A DNA stretch of 64,000 nt from Brevundimonas sp. SGAir0440. GTDB taxonomy: Bacteria; Pseudomonadota; Alphaproteobacteria; Caulobacterales; Caulobacteraceae. The notes under the pieces are model-generated. The model was not told the origin of the DNA. It was given only the letters and a program-made list of their open reading frames with translations, and searched no databases. Numbering within the stretch: position 1 is the first letter of the stretch; every line of letters starts with the position of its first letter. Positions 1 through 8,030 of this stretch are shown piece by piece. Where the stretch lies: contig NZ_CP039435.1 of assembly GCF_005484585.1 (NCBI RefSeq), positions 2,232,001 through 2,296,000 on the forward strand, in the 5' to 3' direction. A program made the position numbers and the translations under genes.

Positions 1-1
1 G

Positions 2-2575
2 TATCTGGGCTCGGACTATGAGGTCCTGGCCTCGTACGGCCACGTCCGCGATCTGCCGTCCAAGGATGGTTCGGTCCTGCCCGACGACGACTTCTCCATG
101 CATTGGGAGGCCGACGCCAAGGGCGCCAAACGCCTGTCCGAAATCGCCGCGGCCGCCAAGCGCGCCGACCGCGTCATCCTGGCGACCGACCCCGACCGCG
201 AAGGGGAAGCCATCAGCTGGCACGTGCTCGAGGTGCTGAACAAGAAGAAGGCGCTGAAGGACACAGAGGTCCAGCGCGTCACCTTCAACGCCATCACCAA
301 GTCCGCCGTGCTCGACGCCATGGCCAATCCGCGTCAGATCGACATGGAGCTGGTCGAGGCCTATCTGGCCCGCCGCGCGCTGGACTACCTCGTCGGCTTC
401 ACCCTCTCGCCGGTCCTGTGGCGCAAGCTGCCGGGCGCCCGCTCGGCCGGCCGCGTCCAGTCCGTGGCGCTGCGCATCGTCGTCGATCGCGAGATGGAGA
501 TCGAGAAGTTCAAGGCTCAGGAATACTGGTCCATCGAGGCCGACCTGAACGCCGACAGCCCGCCCTTCACCGCCCGCCTGGTCAAGCACGCCGGCAAGCG
601 CATCCAGCGCCTGGACATCAAGGACGAGGCCACGGCTTCCGCCGCCCGCGCGGCCATCGCCGCCGGCGACTTCACCATCAATGCGGTGGAGAAGAAGCCA
701 GTCCGCCGCAATCCGGCCCCGCCCTTCACCACCTCGACCTTGCAACAGGAGGCGGCGCGCAAGCTCGGCTTCTCGGCCCAGCGCACCATGCAGGCGGCGC
801 AGAAACTGTATGAGGGCGTCGACGAGACCGGCGGCCTGATCACCTATATGCGGACCGACGGCGTCCAGACCACGCCCGAGGGCATCGCCCAGGCGCGCGA
901 GGTCATCGGGCAGCAGTTCGGCCCGGCCTTCGTCCCGCAAGAACCGCGCTATTACAAGACCAAGGCCAAGAATGCTCAGGAAGCGCACGAAGCGATCCGG
1001 CCGACCAACATCGCGCGCCATCCCGACAGCCTGCGCCTCGAATCCGATCTTCAGCGCCTCTATGAACTGATCTGGAAGCGGATGGTCGCCTCGCAGATGG
1101 AGGCGGCCCGGATGGACCGCACCACCGTCGACATCGAGACCGCCGACGGCCAGACGGGTCTGCGCGCCACCGGCCAGGTCGTCACCTTCGACGGCTTCCT
1201 CGCCGTCTATGAGGAAGGCCGCGACGAAAAGCAGAAGGGCGCCGAAGACGACGAGAGCGACGACACCAGCCGCCTTCCCGCCCTGAAGGAAGGCGCCAAG
1301 GCCAAAGTCGACGCCATCCGCACCGACCAGCATTTCACCGAACCGCCTCCGCGCTATTCGGAAGCCACCTTGGTCAAGAAGCTGGAAGAGCTGGGCATCG
1401 GCCGCCCCTCGACCTACGCCTCGACCCTGTCGACCCTGCGCGACCGCGAATACGTCCGCGTCGACAAGAACCGCTTCTATCCCGAGGACAAGGGACGGCT
1501 GGTTACGGCCTTCCTGGAGCAGTTCTTCAGGAAGTGGGTCGAATACGACTTCACCGCCGCGCTGGAGACCCAGCTCGACGAGGTCTCGGCCGGTCAGCTG
1601 GACTGGAAGGTGCTGCTGCGCAACTTCTGGCAGGACTTCCACGCCGCGACGCAAGCCGCCGGCGAACTGCGCACCACGGCCATTCTGGACGCGCTGAACG
1701 AAAGCCTGGGCGCCCATATCTTCCCGGACAAGGGCGACGGGACTGACCCGCGCGAGTGCCCCCTGTGCCATCAGGGTCAGCTCAGCCTGAAGACCAGCCG
1801 CTTCGGCGCCTTCATCGGCTGCGATCGGTATCCCGAGTGCAAATACACCCGCCCCGTCGCCAGCCCGTCGGCGGAGGACGGCTCGGCCGAGAGCGGCGAC
1901 CGCGAACTGGGCGTCGATGCGGAAACGGGCCAGCCGGTCCAGTTGAAGATCGGCCGTTTCGGCCCCTACGTCGAAATCACGCCGCCCGAGGGCGACAAGC
2001 CCAAACGCTCGTCCCTGCCCAAGGGCTGGTCGCCGGCCTCCCTGACGCTGGACCAGGCCCTACGTCTGCTGGCCCTGCCGCGCGAGGTCGGGGTCCACCC
2101 CGAGGACGGCAAGATGATCACGGCGGGCCTGGGCCGTTACGGACCCTTCGTCCTGCACGCCGGGACCTACGCCAATGTGTCGGACATCGACGAGGTGTTC
2201 GAGGTCGGCCTGAACCGCGCCGTCGCCCTGCTGGCGGAAAAGCGCGCCGGTCGTCCCGGTCGCGGCGCGGCGGCGGCGCCGCTCAAGGACCTGGGCGCCC
2301 ACCCGGAGACGGGCGAGCCGATCCACGTCATGGCCGGTCGCTTCGGCCCCTACGTCAAGTCCGGCAAGATCAACGCCACCCTGCCGAAGGGAACCGCGCC
2401 CGAAGACCTGACCCTGGAAGACGCCCTGCCTCTTCTGGCCGCCAAGGCCGGCGCCGCGCCCAAGAAGAAGGCGCCCGCCAAGAAGGCCGCCGCTCCGAAA
2501 AAAGCGACCGCCAAGAAACCGGCCGCCAAGAAGGCTCCGGCGAAGAAGGCCGCCAAGTCCAAGACCGCAGATTGA
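2..2575 (+). CDS. topA: DNA topoisomerase I, 5' end truncated by the window edge
   Basis: Type IA topoisomerase that relaxes negative supercoils through a transient 5'-phosphotyrosine. The open frame already runs at base 2, so the start codon and roughly the first 20-30 residues lie outside the window; 857 residues are visible. The first residues continue the TOPRIM domain (DPDREGEAISWH follows near visible residue 60). The catalytic tyrosine is in TYMRTDG at about visible residue 282. Near residue 585 there is a four-cysteine zinc ribbon (CPLC ... GC...C). Three GRFGPYV-type C-terminal repeats follow, and the protein ends in a Lys/Ala/Pro tail suited to DNA binding. An internal ATG at base 98 is not the true start, because conserved sequence precedes it. 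Family assignment is very secure. Confidence 0.97.
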   Translation, partial: YLGSDYEVLASYGHVRDLPSKDGSVLPDDDFSMHWEADAKGAKRLSEIAAAAKRADRVILATDPDREGEAISWHVLEVLNKKKALKDTEVQRVTFNAITKSAVLDAMANPRQIDMELVEAYLARRALDYLVGFTLSPVLWRKLPGARSAGRVQSVALRIVVDREMEIEKFKAQEYWSIEADLNADSPPFTARLVKHAGKRIQRLDIKDEATASAARAAIAAGDFTINAVEKKPVRRNPAPPFTTSTLQQEAARKLGFSAQRTMQAAQKLYEGVDETGGLITYMRTDGVQTTPEGIAQAREVIGQQFGPAFVPQEPRYYKTKAKNAQEAHEAIRPTNIARHPDSLRLESDLQRLYELIWKRMVASQMEAARMDRTTVDIETADGQTGLRATGQVVTFDGFLAVYEEGRDEKQKGAEDDESDDTSRLPALKEGAKAKVDAIRTDQHFTEPPPRYSEATLVKKLEELGIGRPSTYASTLSTLRDREYVRVDKNRFYPEDKGRLVTAFLEQFFRKWVEYDFTAALETQLDEVSAGQLDWKVLLRNFWQDFHAATQAAGELRTTAILDALNESLGAHIFPDKGDGTDPRECPLCHQGQLSLKTSRFGAFIGCDRYPECKYTRPVASPSAEDGSAESGDRELGVDAETGQPVQLKIGRFGPYVEITPPEGDKPKRSSLPKGWSPASLTLDQALRLLALPREVGVHPEDGKMITAGLGRYGPFVLHAGTYANVSDIDEVFEVGLNRAVALLAEKRAGRPGRGAAAAPLKDLGAHPETGEPIHVMAGRFGPYVKSGKINATLPKGTAPEDLTLEDALPLLAAKAGAAPKKKAPAKKAAAPKKATAKKPAAKKAPAKKAAKSKTAD

Positions 2576-2576
2576 T

Positions 2577-2723
2577 CCCTCTCCCGTTGGGAGAGGGCTT
2601 GAGCGCCCGAGAGCGTCAGCGATCGGCCTTTGCGCGAAAGGGTGAGGGTCGCGGCGTTGCGAACTGGCCTACCGCCCGACCCTCACCCGGCCCTTCGGGC
2701 CACCCTCTCCCAACGGGAGAGGG
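2577..2723. repeat. Palindromic intergenic repeat, copy 1
   Basis: A 147-base nested inverted repeat that begins one base after the topA stop. The left hairpin is ccctctccc-gtt-gggagaggg (2577-2597). The right hairpin is ccctctccc-aac-gggagaggg (2703-2723). Between them gggtgagggtcg (2640-2651) pairs with cgaccctcaccc (2677-2688), and ggcccttcgggcc forms a smaller hairpin. A second copy of the same design lies at 6712-6877. Its role is unknown. It could act as a transcription terminator or mRNA stabiliser for topA, like REP or BIME elements in enterobacteria, but there is no clear T-run. Confidence 0.85.
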
Positions 2724-2774
2724 AAAGGATCGTGCATGGCGCGAATCCCCCCCGCGCCCTATCTTCGCCTGCTC

Positions 2775-4673
2775 ATGCCCATCCGCCGCCTTTCCCCCGA
2801 AACCGTCAACCGCATCGCCGCCGGCGAGGTGGTCGAGCGGCCGGCCAGCGCCATCAAGGAACTGGTCGAGAACGCCCTGGACGCCGGCGGGCGCAACATC
2901 GAGATCCAGGCCGACGGCGGCGGCCTGTCGCGCATCCTGATCGCCGACGACGGCAAGGGCATTCCGCGCGAAGAACTGCCGCTGGCCGTCGAACGCCACG
3001 CCACGTCCAAGCTAGAGCCCGACGACGCCGGCGACGTGGATCTGTTGCGCATCCACACCCTGGGCTTCCGGGGCGAGGCCCTGCCCTCCATCGGTTCAGT
3101 CGCCCGCCTGTCGATCACCACCCGGTCGCGTGACGAGACCGACGCCTGGGCCATCACGGTCGAGGGCGGCGAGACCCGGCCCCTGGCCCCCGCCCCCTTC
3201 CCCGGCCCGCACGGCGCGCGGGTCGAGGTGCGCGACCTGTTCTACGCCACCCCCGCCCGGCTCAAGTTCATGAAGTCCGAGCGGTCCGAGGCCATGGCCA
3301 TCTCCGAAGAGATCAAGCGCCAGGCGATGGCGCATGAGGCCGTCGCCTTCACCCTGTCGCTGGACGGCAAGGTCACCCTGCGCCTGCCCGCCGAACATCC
3401 CGGTGACGAAGGCCGGCTGCGGCGGCTGTCGGCCCTGCTGGGCCGCGACTTCGAGGCCAACGCCCTGCTGATCGATCAGGAGCGGGACGGCGTGCGCCTG
3501 TCGGGCTACGCCGGCCTGCCTACCTATTCGCGCGGCAATGCGGCGCATCAGTATCTGTTCGTCAACGGCCGCCCGGTGAAGGACCGGCTGCTGCAAGGGG
3601 CCCTGCGCGGCGCCTACGCCGACTTCCTGGCGCGCGACCGGCATCCGGCCGCCGTCCTCTTCCTCGACATCGACCCGCTCTATGTCGACGTCAACGTCCA
3701 TCCGGCCAAGGCCGAGGTCCGGTTCCGCGATCCGGCCCTGGTGCGCGGGCTGATCGTCGGCGCCCTGAGGCACGCGCTGCACGCCGCCGGCCACCGCGCC
3801 TCGACGACCGTCGCGGCCGACGCCCTGTCCAGTTTTCAGGTGGGTTTCCAGCCCCACACCGGCGTGACGCACAGTGGCGAGTGGCGAGGGACGAGCGCCG
3901 AGGGCTGGTCCGGATGGGCCGGTTGGAACGCGCCGGCTTCCCAGACCGCCCAGGTCCTGCCCGGCCTCAACGAACGCAGCGCCCGCGTCGAGCCGTCATG
4001 GGACGGCCCCTCATGGCCGTCGCAGCCCGCCCAAAACCGCGACCTCGCCACTGGCCACTCGCCACTCGCCACTCAGCCTCACGACCCCCTCGACTATCCT
4101 CTAGGCGCCGCGCGGGGTCAGCTCCACGCCAACTATATCGTCGCCCAGACCCGCGACGGCCTGGTCATCGTCGATCAGCACGCCGCCCACGAGCGGCTGG
4201 TTTATGAACGGATGAAGGCCCAGATGGCCGAGGGGGCCGTGACCCGCCAGGCTCTCCTGACGCCCGAGGTGGTCGATCTGGACCCCGCGGAGGCCGAACG
4301 CGTCGCCGGGCGGGCCGAGGAACTGGCCGAGATGGGCCTGATCGTCGAGGCTTTCGGCGCCGGCGCCGTCCTGGTGCGCGAGACCCCGGCCATGCTGGGC
4401 GACACGGACGTTCAGGGCCTGATCCGCGACATCGCCGACGACCTGTCCGAACACGGCCAGGCCCTGTCGCTCAAGGAACGCCTCGCCGCCATCTGCGGCA
4501 CCATGGCCTGCCACGGCAGCGTCCGCTCAGGCCGCGTCCTCTCGGCGCCGGAGATGAACGCCCTGCTCCGCCAGATGGAAGCCACCCCCCACTCCGGCCA
4601 ATGCAACCACGGCCGCCCGACCTATGTGGAGCTGAAGCTGCACGATCTGGAGAAGCTGTTCGGGAGAAGGTGA
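2775..4673 (+). CDS. mutL: DNA mismatch repair protein MutL, endonuclease type
   Basis: Mismatch-repair matchmaker (632 residues from this start). The N-terminal GHKL ATPase shows [25 protein letters not shown] and [10 protein letters not shown]. The C-terminal domain carries the metal-dependent nicking signature DQHA-x2-E-x4-E ([12 protein letters not shown]) with the accompanying CNHGRPT and terminal FGR motifs, so it is predicted to be an endonuclease, as in bacteria without MutH. I chose the ATG at 2775 ([19 protein letters not shown]) because family members begin there; an ATG at 2736 would add 13 residues without family support. The linker (about residues 355-440) is Trp/Ser/Pro-rich and contains an in-frame palindromic DNA repeat (3873-4073). 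The gene follows topA and repeat copy 1. Confidence 0.96.
   Translation: MPIRRLSPETVNRIAAGEVVERPASAIKELVENALDAGGRNIEIQADGGGLSRILIADDGKGIPREELPLAVERHATSKLEPDDAGDVDLLRIHTLGFRGEALPSIGSVARLSITTRSRDETDAWAITVEGGETRPLAPAPFPGPHGARVEVRDLFYATPARLKFMKSERSEAMAISEEIKRQAMAHEAVAFTLSLDGKVTLRLPAEHPGDEGRLRRLSALLGRDFEANALLIDQERDGVRLSGYAGLPTYSRGNAAHQYLFVNGRPVKDRLLQGALRGAYADFLARDRHPAAVLFLDIDPLYVDVNVHPAKAEVRFRDPALVRGLIVGALRHALHAAGHRASTTVAADALSSFQVGFQPHTGVTHSGEWRGTSAEGWSGWAGWNAPASQTAQVLPGLNERSARVEPSWDGPSWPSQPAQNRDLATGHSPLATQPHDPLDYPLGAARGQLHANYIVAQTRDGLVIVDQHAAHERLVYERMKAQMAEGAVTRQALLTPEVVDLDPAEAERVAGRAEELAEMGLIVEAFGAGAVLVRETPAMLGDTDVQGLIRDIADDLSEHGQALSLKERLAAICGTMACHGSVRSGRVLSAPEMNALLRQMEATPHSGQCNHGRPTYVELKLHDLEKLFGRR
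3873..4073. repeat. Inverted repeat embedded in the mutL linker
   Basis: The sequence agtggcgagtggcgag (3873-3888) is matched exactly as its reverse complement at 4058-4073, and further ctcgccact/ccactcgcc units extend the right arm (4044-4073). The arms enclose about 170 bases that are translated in frame as low-complexity linker between the MutL ATPase and dimerisation domains. This looks like a dispersed palindromic element that entered a tolerant part of the gene, but only one copy is visible in the window. Confidence 0.7.
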
Positions 4674-4743
4674 GAAACCTAAGTTGCGCCACGTCCAAAT
4701 CTGACGTGCGGCTCAGCTATCCGTGGGTCAATAGGAGGACGAG

Positions 4744-4932
4744 ATGGCTACACCCCGTTGTATGAAATGCGATAGCCCTACATTTGAAGTTACGATGACC
4801 GAGCCTCGGAACTCGCGATTCAAGCTCCTTGCGGTTCACTGCGGAAGCTGCGGTGCCGTGGCGGGCTTCATGGACTACCACAACATTGGTCATCTTCTGT
4901 CCAAGATTGCTGAGAAGCTTGGCATCCGCTGA
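4744..4932 (+). CDS. Small zinc-ribbon-like hypothetical protein
   Basis: A 62-residue protein with two cysteine pairs, CMKC (residues 6-9 region) and CGSC (near residue 34), spaced as in a zinc ribbon, followed by a short helix ending KIAEKLGIR. A strong ribosome-binding site (aggagg, 4734-4739) lies seven bases or less before the ATG, which supports translation. No function is recognised. Base composition is clearly lower in GC than mutL upstream, and it is the first gene of the AT-richer island at about 4.7-6.24 kb. It may be unrelated to the two-gene unit downstream, because 106 bases separate them. Confidence 0.75.
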   Translation: MATPRCMKCDSPTFEVTMTEPRNSRFKLLAVHCGSCGAVAGFMDYHNIGHLLSKIAEKLGIR

Positions 4933-5038
4933 GGCGTTGACGGCAGAAGGCTGTTCCGCTCGATATCGCGCGCGCAAGAATCGGCGTTAACCCTTTGATC
5001 CTTCGTGATGGTAGTATCCAACGAACTGGAGATCGCAG

Positions 5039-5467
5039 ATGACTCGCGACGAAATGATTGTTGCAGGGCTTAGCGCTTCCGAACCGGGAGCGACTTTTTC
5101 ACCTGTTCAGCTGCAAAAGCTCTTTTTTGTCCTAGACCGAGAAGCTGCAAAGCCACTCGGTGGACCACATTTCAATTTTCAGCCCTACGACTATGGCCCT
5201 TTTGATCGCGCGCTATACGATCGGATCGATGCTCTTCGTGATGAAGGCCTTGTGCAGACCTTTAATTCCGGCCGGTATAGACTTTACTCGACTACACCGG
5301 CGGGAACCGCGCGCGGGATTGAAATCCTCGGCAGCATTGACCCGCAGATGAGAGAGTATGTTGCAGCAGTAGCCAGTTGGGTGCGCCGCCTTTCTTTCTC
5401 CGATTTAGTGTCTGCAATTTATGAACGATATCCGGATATGCGGGTAAACAGTATATTTCGCGGATGA
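5039..5467 (+). CDS. Panacea/SocA/YwgA-like protein, partner of the downstream Ntn hydrolase
   Basis: A 142-residue soluble protein. The segment LQKLFFVLDRE followed by FNFQPYDYGPFDRALYDRI resembles the core of Panacea/DUF4065 (SocA-like) and YwgA-like winged-helix proteins, where an LQKL helix precedes a conserved YGP turn. Panacea proteins act as antitoxins in varied toxin-antitoxin pairs, and SocA of Caulobacter crescentus is a proteolytic adaptor that delivers the SocB toxin to ClpXP. Here the stop overlaps the start of the next gene by four bases (ATGA at 5464), which implies translational coupling and a joint function. A ggag site lies eight bases before the ATG. Coding DNA is about 50 percent GC, unlike its neighbours. 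The family call is from motif resemblance only. Confidence 0.65.
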   Translation: MTRDEMIVAGLSASEPGATFSPVQLQKLFFVLDREAAKPLGGPHFNFQPYDYGPFDRALYDRIDALRDEGLVQTFNSGRYRLYSTTPAGTARGIEILGSIDPQMREYVAAVASWVRRLSFSDLVSAIYERYPDMRVNSIFRG

Positions 5468-6219
5468 CTGTAGTCGTTGCGTTCCTCTGCACAGATGGTG
5501 TTGTCGTTGGTGCTGACAGCATGCTTACGCCATCGATGGGTGGCCAAGGCGTGGGCCATCACAAGGGTCGAAAGGTTGGCCGGATTGATGGTGAGCAAAT
5601 ATTTGCCTTCGCAGGAGATCAAGGCCTGGGTGCAAGATTTCAAATCATGGCCGCTGGAAGCCATGCCCTAGCAAACCAAGTCGGTCATCCGATTGATTAC
5701 GCTCTCGCGTTGACGAACTCTTTGACGCAGCAGTTCCACAACTCAGGTGCCACGCCATCGCACGTCAATGCGGTCGTCGCTTTCCAACATAATGGCAATT
5801 CTCATTGCTGTATGTTCGAGGGAGCAATCCAGCCACGTTTGCTGGATGAACATCATTTTTACGCGGCGCTCGGCTCTGGGAAACTATCAGCGGACCCATT
5901 CCTCAGATACCTTGCTGATATCTTTTGTCCCCAAGGAACCATGCCAACTGTGCGCTTGGCTACATTCTTAACAGCTTGGACAATCCAGCATGTCATCGAG
6001 ACAAATCCCGGAGGGGTCGCTGGCCCTATCCGGATGGCCACTATCGAGCAAACACGTGGTGCAACAATCGCTCGAGACGTTCCCGCGGATGAAATCGATC
6101 AGCATCTTCAAGCTATGGAAAGTGCGGTTCAAGCATTACGGGACTGGTCCCAAGGCCTCCATAATAATGGACCTCAGGCGCGAGAGGCTGAACCGCCCCC
6201 CGTACTCGGTCAGGCATAA
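5464..6219 (+). CDS. Proteasome-type Ntn-hydrolase protein
   Basis: A 251-residue protein whose N-terminus matches the start of proteasome beta subunits: Met followed by TVVVAFLCTDGVVVGADS. If the initiator Met is removed, Thr becomes residue 1 (the expected Ntn nucleophile), and Asp falls at position 17 as in the proteasome. A lysine suited to the Lys33 role is in HHKGRKVGRI (position 33 or, with a short insertion, 36), and a FAGDQG segment follows where proteasome subunits have their Gly-rich turn. No propeptide is needed. The C-terminal 25 residues are Pro/Glu-rich. The start overlaps the Panacea-like gene by ATGA. No ATPase unfoldase gene is adjacent. It is not HslV by sequence and may belong to a less-studied branch of bacterial proteasome homologues. 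Substrate is unknown. Confidence 0.75.
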   Translation: MTVVVAFLCTDGVVVGADSMLTPSMGGQGVGHHKGRKVGRIDGEQIFAFAGDQGLGARFQIMAAGSHALANQVGHPIDYALALTNSLTQQFHNSGATPSHVNAVVAFQHNGNSHCCMFEGAIQPRLLDEHHFYAALGSGKLSADPFLRYLADIFCPQGTMPTVRLATFLTAWTIQHVIETNPGGVAGPIRMATIEQTRGATIARDVPADEIDQHLQAMESAVQALRDWSQGLHNNGPQAREAEPPPVLGQA

Positions 6220-6256
6220 CTGAGATAGTTGCCGAAGAGTTTGCTCTCTAATCCAA

Positions 6257-6709
6257 ATGCCCTCCTTCCTCTTCGTCTGCCTCGGCAACATCTGTCGCTC
6301 GCCTCTGGCCGAGGCCGCCCTGCGCGCCGAGGCTGAGCGGCTCCGGCTCGATCTGATCGTCGATTCCGCCGGGACCGGGGACTGGCATGCGGGCGAGGCG
6401 CCGGACCCGAGAGCGCAGGCGACGGCGCGGCGGCATGGGGTCGAGATTTCGGGGTTGAAGGCGCGGCAGGTGACGCAGGCGGACTTTCGCCGTTTCACCC
6501 ATGTGATCGCCCTGGACCACGAGAACCTGAAGAACCTGCGCCGCCTGCGGCCCGACGACGCGACCGCCGAGCTCAGCCTGCTGCTCGACCACGTCCCCGG
6601 CCGCGAGGGCCAGGCCGTCGCCGACCCCTATTTCGGCGACGACGACGGGTTCGAGATCACCTGGGCCGAGGTGACGGCCGCCGCGCGCGGCCTGGTCGCC
6701 AAATTCTGA
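6257..6709 (+). CDS. Low-molecular-weight protein tyrosine phosphatase
   Basis: A 150-residue cytoplasmic phosphatase. The P-loop VCLGNICRS sits at the very N-terminus, giving nucleophile Cys8 and Arg14 in the C-x5-R signature. The general acid is the Asp of DPYF near residue 123. Length and motif placement are typical of the Wzb/arsenate-reductase-like LMW-PTP family, and the DPYF loop favours phosphatase over arsenate reductase. No good ribosome-binding site is visible before the ATG. It is the first GC-rich gene after the AT-richer island, and the palindromic repeat copy 2 begins two bases after its stop. No tyrosine kinase gene is nearby, so its target is unknown. Confidence 0.92.
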   Translation: MPSFLFVCLGNICRSPLAEAALRAEAERLRLDLIVDSAGTGDWHAGEAPDPRAQATARRHGVEISGLKARQVTQADFRRFTHVIALDHENLKNLRRLRPDDATAELSLLLDHVPGREGQAVADPYFGDDDGFEITWAEVTAAARGLVAKF

Positions 6710-6711
6710 CA

Positions 6712-6877
6712 CCCTCTCCCGTTGGGAGAGGGCTTGAGGCTCGCGGAGCGCAGCGACGCGCCAAGCCGAAAGGGTGAGGGTCGGCTGCTTTAGTTCTTCC
6801 CTTGCGACGGCTGACGCCGACGGATGGGCCCGACCCTCATCCGGCCCTTCGGGCCACCTTCTCCCACTGGGAGAAGG
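6712..6877. repeat. Palindromic intergenic repeat, copy 2
   Basis: Same architecture as the repeat at 2577-2723. The left hairpin ccctctccc-gtt-gggagaggg (6712-6732) is identical to copy 1, and the right hairpin ccttctccc-act-gggagaagg (6857-6877) has a compensated change. In the middle agggtgagggtcgg (6770-6783) pairs with cccgaccctcat (6829-6840), and ggcccttcgggcc recurs. It starts directly after a stop codon, as copy 1 does. The compensatory changes in the right hairpin suggest that the structure is maintained. Confidence 0.85.
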
Positions 6878-6930
6878 ATGGGAGACTCCCACGTCCGCGT
6901 CTGACGTAGCGCCGGTCTATGGCTGGGATC

Positions 6931-7383
6931 ATGACCGAGCCCTACCGCATCCGTGAAGCCGCCATCTGGGCCCAGGCCCGCACCGACTATCTGTCGGGTC
7001 TCAGCGCCGAGGCCGTGTGTCGTCGCCACGACCTGGGCCTGTCCGCCTTTCGCCGCCGCGCCCGCAAATACGGCTGGCGGCGCAGCGATCAGGTCGAACC
7101 GCCGCCCGGAGAGCTGGACCTGAACCTCTATTCCGACCTGGACATGGACGACCTGGCCCGCACCGCGCGCCTGCGCTTCGCCGAGGCGGCCGAGGGCGGA
7201 CGCGCGTCGGACGCCCGCCGCTGGCGCGCCCTTGCCGACGAACTGACCCGCGAGGCCCGCGCCTTCGACCGAGACTTCTTCAGGGGCATGAGCCGCGAGG
7301 AGGTGACCGCCTTGATGGAGAACATGCGGCGCGAGATCGAGGATGAAGACGAGGCCCTGCTGGGGCCGCCGCCCGAGGACTGA
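6931..7383 (+). CDS. Hypothetical protein with N-terminal helix-turn-helix-like segment
   Basis: A 150-residue, highly charged, Arg- and Glu-rich protein without signal peptide or membrane segment. Residues about 10-45 (AIWAQARTDYLSGLSAEAV, then RHDLGLSAFRRRARKYGW) read like the DNA-binding helix-turn-helix of terminase small subunits or of homeodomain-like regulators. The remainder is predicted helical and ends in an acidic tail. An in-frame ATG at 6919 would add four residues; the 6931 ATG gives the more usual MTEPYRIREAA start. It stands alone, convergent with rsmD. I do not recognise its function, and a DNA-binding role is inference. Confidence 0.7.
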   Translation: MTEPYRIREAAIWAQARTDYLSGLSAEAVCRRHDLGLSAFRRRARKYGWRRSDQVEPPPGELDLNLYSDLDMDDLARTARLRFAEAAEGGRASDARRWRALADELTREARAFDRDFFRGMSREEVTALMENMRREIEDEDEALLGPPPED

Positions 7384-7454
7384 GACGGTTGCGACCCGCT
7401 CGCAAAAATCTGCACGAAAGTGCACTGTAAAAACGCGCAGTAGACATTTTCCGC

Positions 7455-8030
7455 TCAGGCGGCGGAGTCCGCCACCTTCAGGAACAGCACCCTGGCTGCG
7501 CCATAATCGCGCGCATCCAGACGCTGATAGCCGGGGGTGTCGATCTCCGGCTCGTCCGACCCGCGCTCGAACACCACCAGGGCGCCGGGCTTGAGCCAGC
7601 TTCCATCGATCAGCCGCGCCAGCGTCTGTTCCCCCAGCCCCTTGCCATAGGGCGGGTCCAGAAACGCCAGGTCAAACGCCTCGGCGATCGGGCCGGGCCG
7701 CACGCCCAGGTCCGTCGCGCTTCGGCGATGCACCCGCGTGCGTCCCATCAGCCCATAGGCGTCGGCGTTCTCGCGGATCGCGCCGCGCGCCCCGTCGTCC
7801 GTCTCGACGAACAGGCAGAAGCCCGCGCCCCGGCTGACCGCCTCGAACCCCAGGGCGCCCGAACCGGCGTACAGGTCGATGACCCGCAGGTCTTGCAGGC
7901 TCTCGCCCCAGGCGGCGTGCTCCAGCACGTTGAACACGGCCTGGCGCGCGCGGTCCGAGGTCGGGCGCGTGCCCTGCCCCTCCGGCGCGACGATGGCCCG
8001 CCCCTTCAGGCTTCCGGCGACGATCCGCAT
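7455..8030 (-). CDS. rsmD: 16S rRNA (guanine966-N2)-methyltransferase RsmD
   Basis: A Rossmann-fold SAM-dependent methyltransferase of 191 residues that modifies G966 of 16S rRNA. The N-terminus is MRIVAGSLKGR. The SAM-binding motif is VIDLYAGSGALGFEA, and the catalytic N-methylase motif is DPPYGKG, with the usual TRPTSDRARQAVFNVL segment. The ATG at 8028-8030 overlaps the stop of the upstream channel gene by one base (TGATG), so the two are probably translationally coupled. It is the last gene of a minus-strand run beginning with the pseudouridine synthase. The frame stays open further upstream, but that part is the shadow of the channel gene. Confidence 0.95.
   Translation of the reverse strand: MRIVAGSLKGRAIVAPEGQGTRPTSDRARQAVFNVLEHAAWGESLQDLRVIDLYAGSGALGFEAVSRGAGFCLFVETDDGARGAIRENADAYGLMGRTRVHRRSATDLGVRPGPIAEAFDLAFLDPPYGKGLGEQTLARLIDGSWLKPGALVVFERGSDEPEIDTPGYQRLDARDYGAARVLFLKVADSAA

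Noticed and set aside
7411-7424. tgcac-gaaa-gtgca hairpin between the 6931 gene and rsmD
   Set aside because: A five-base stem with a GAAA loop is too short and lacks a T-run to be called a terminator.
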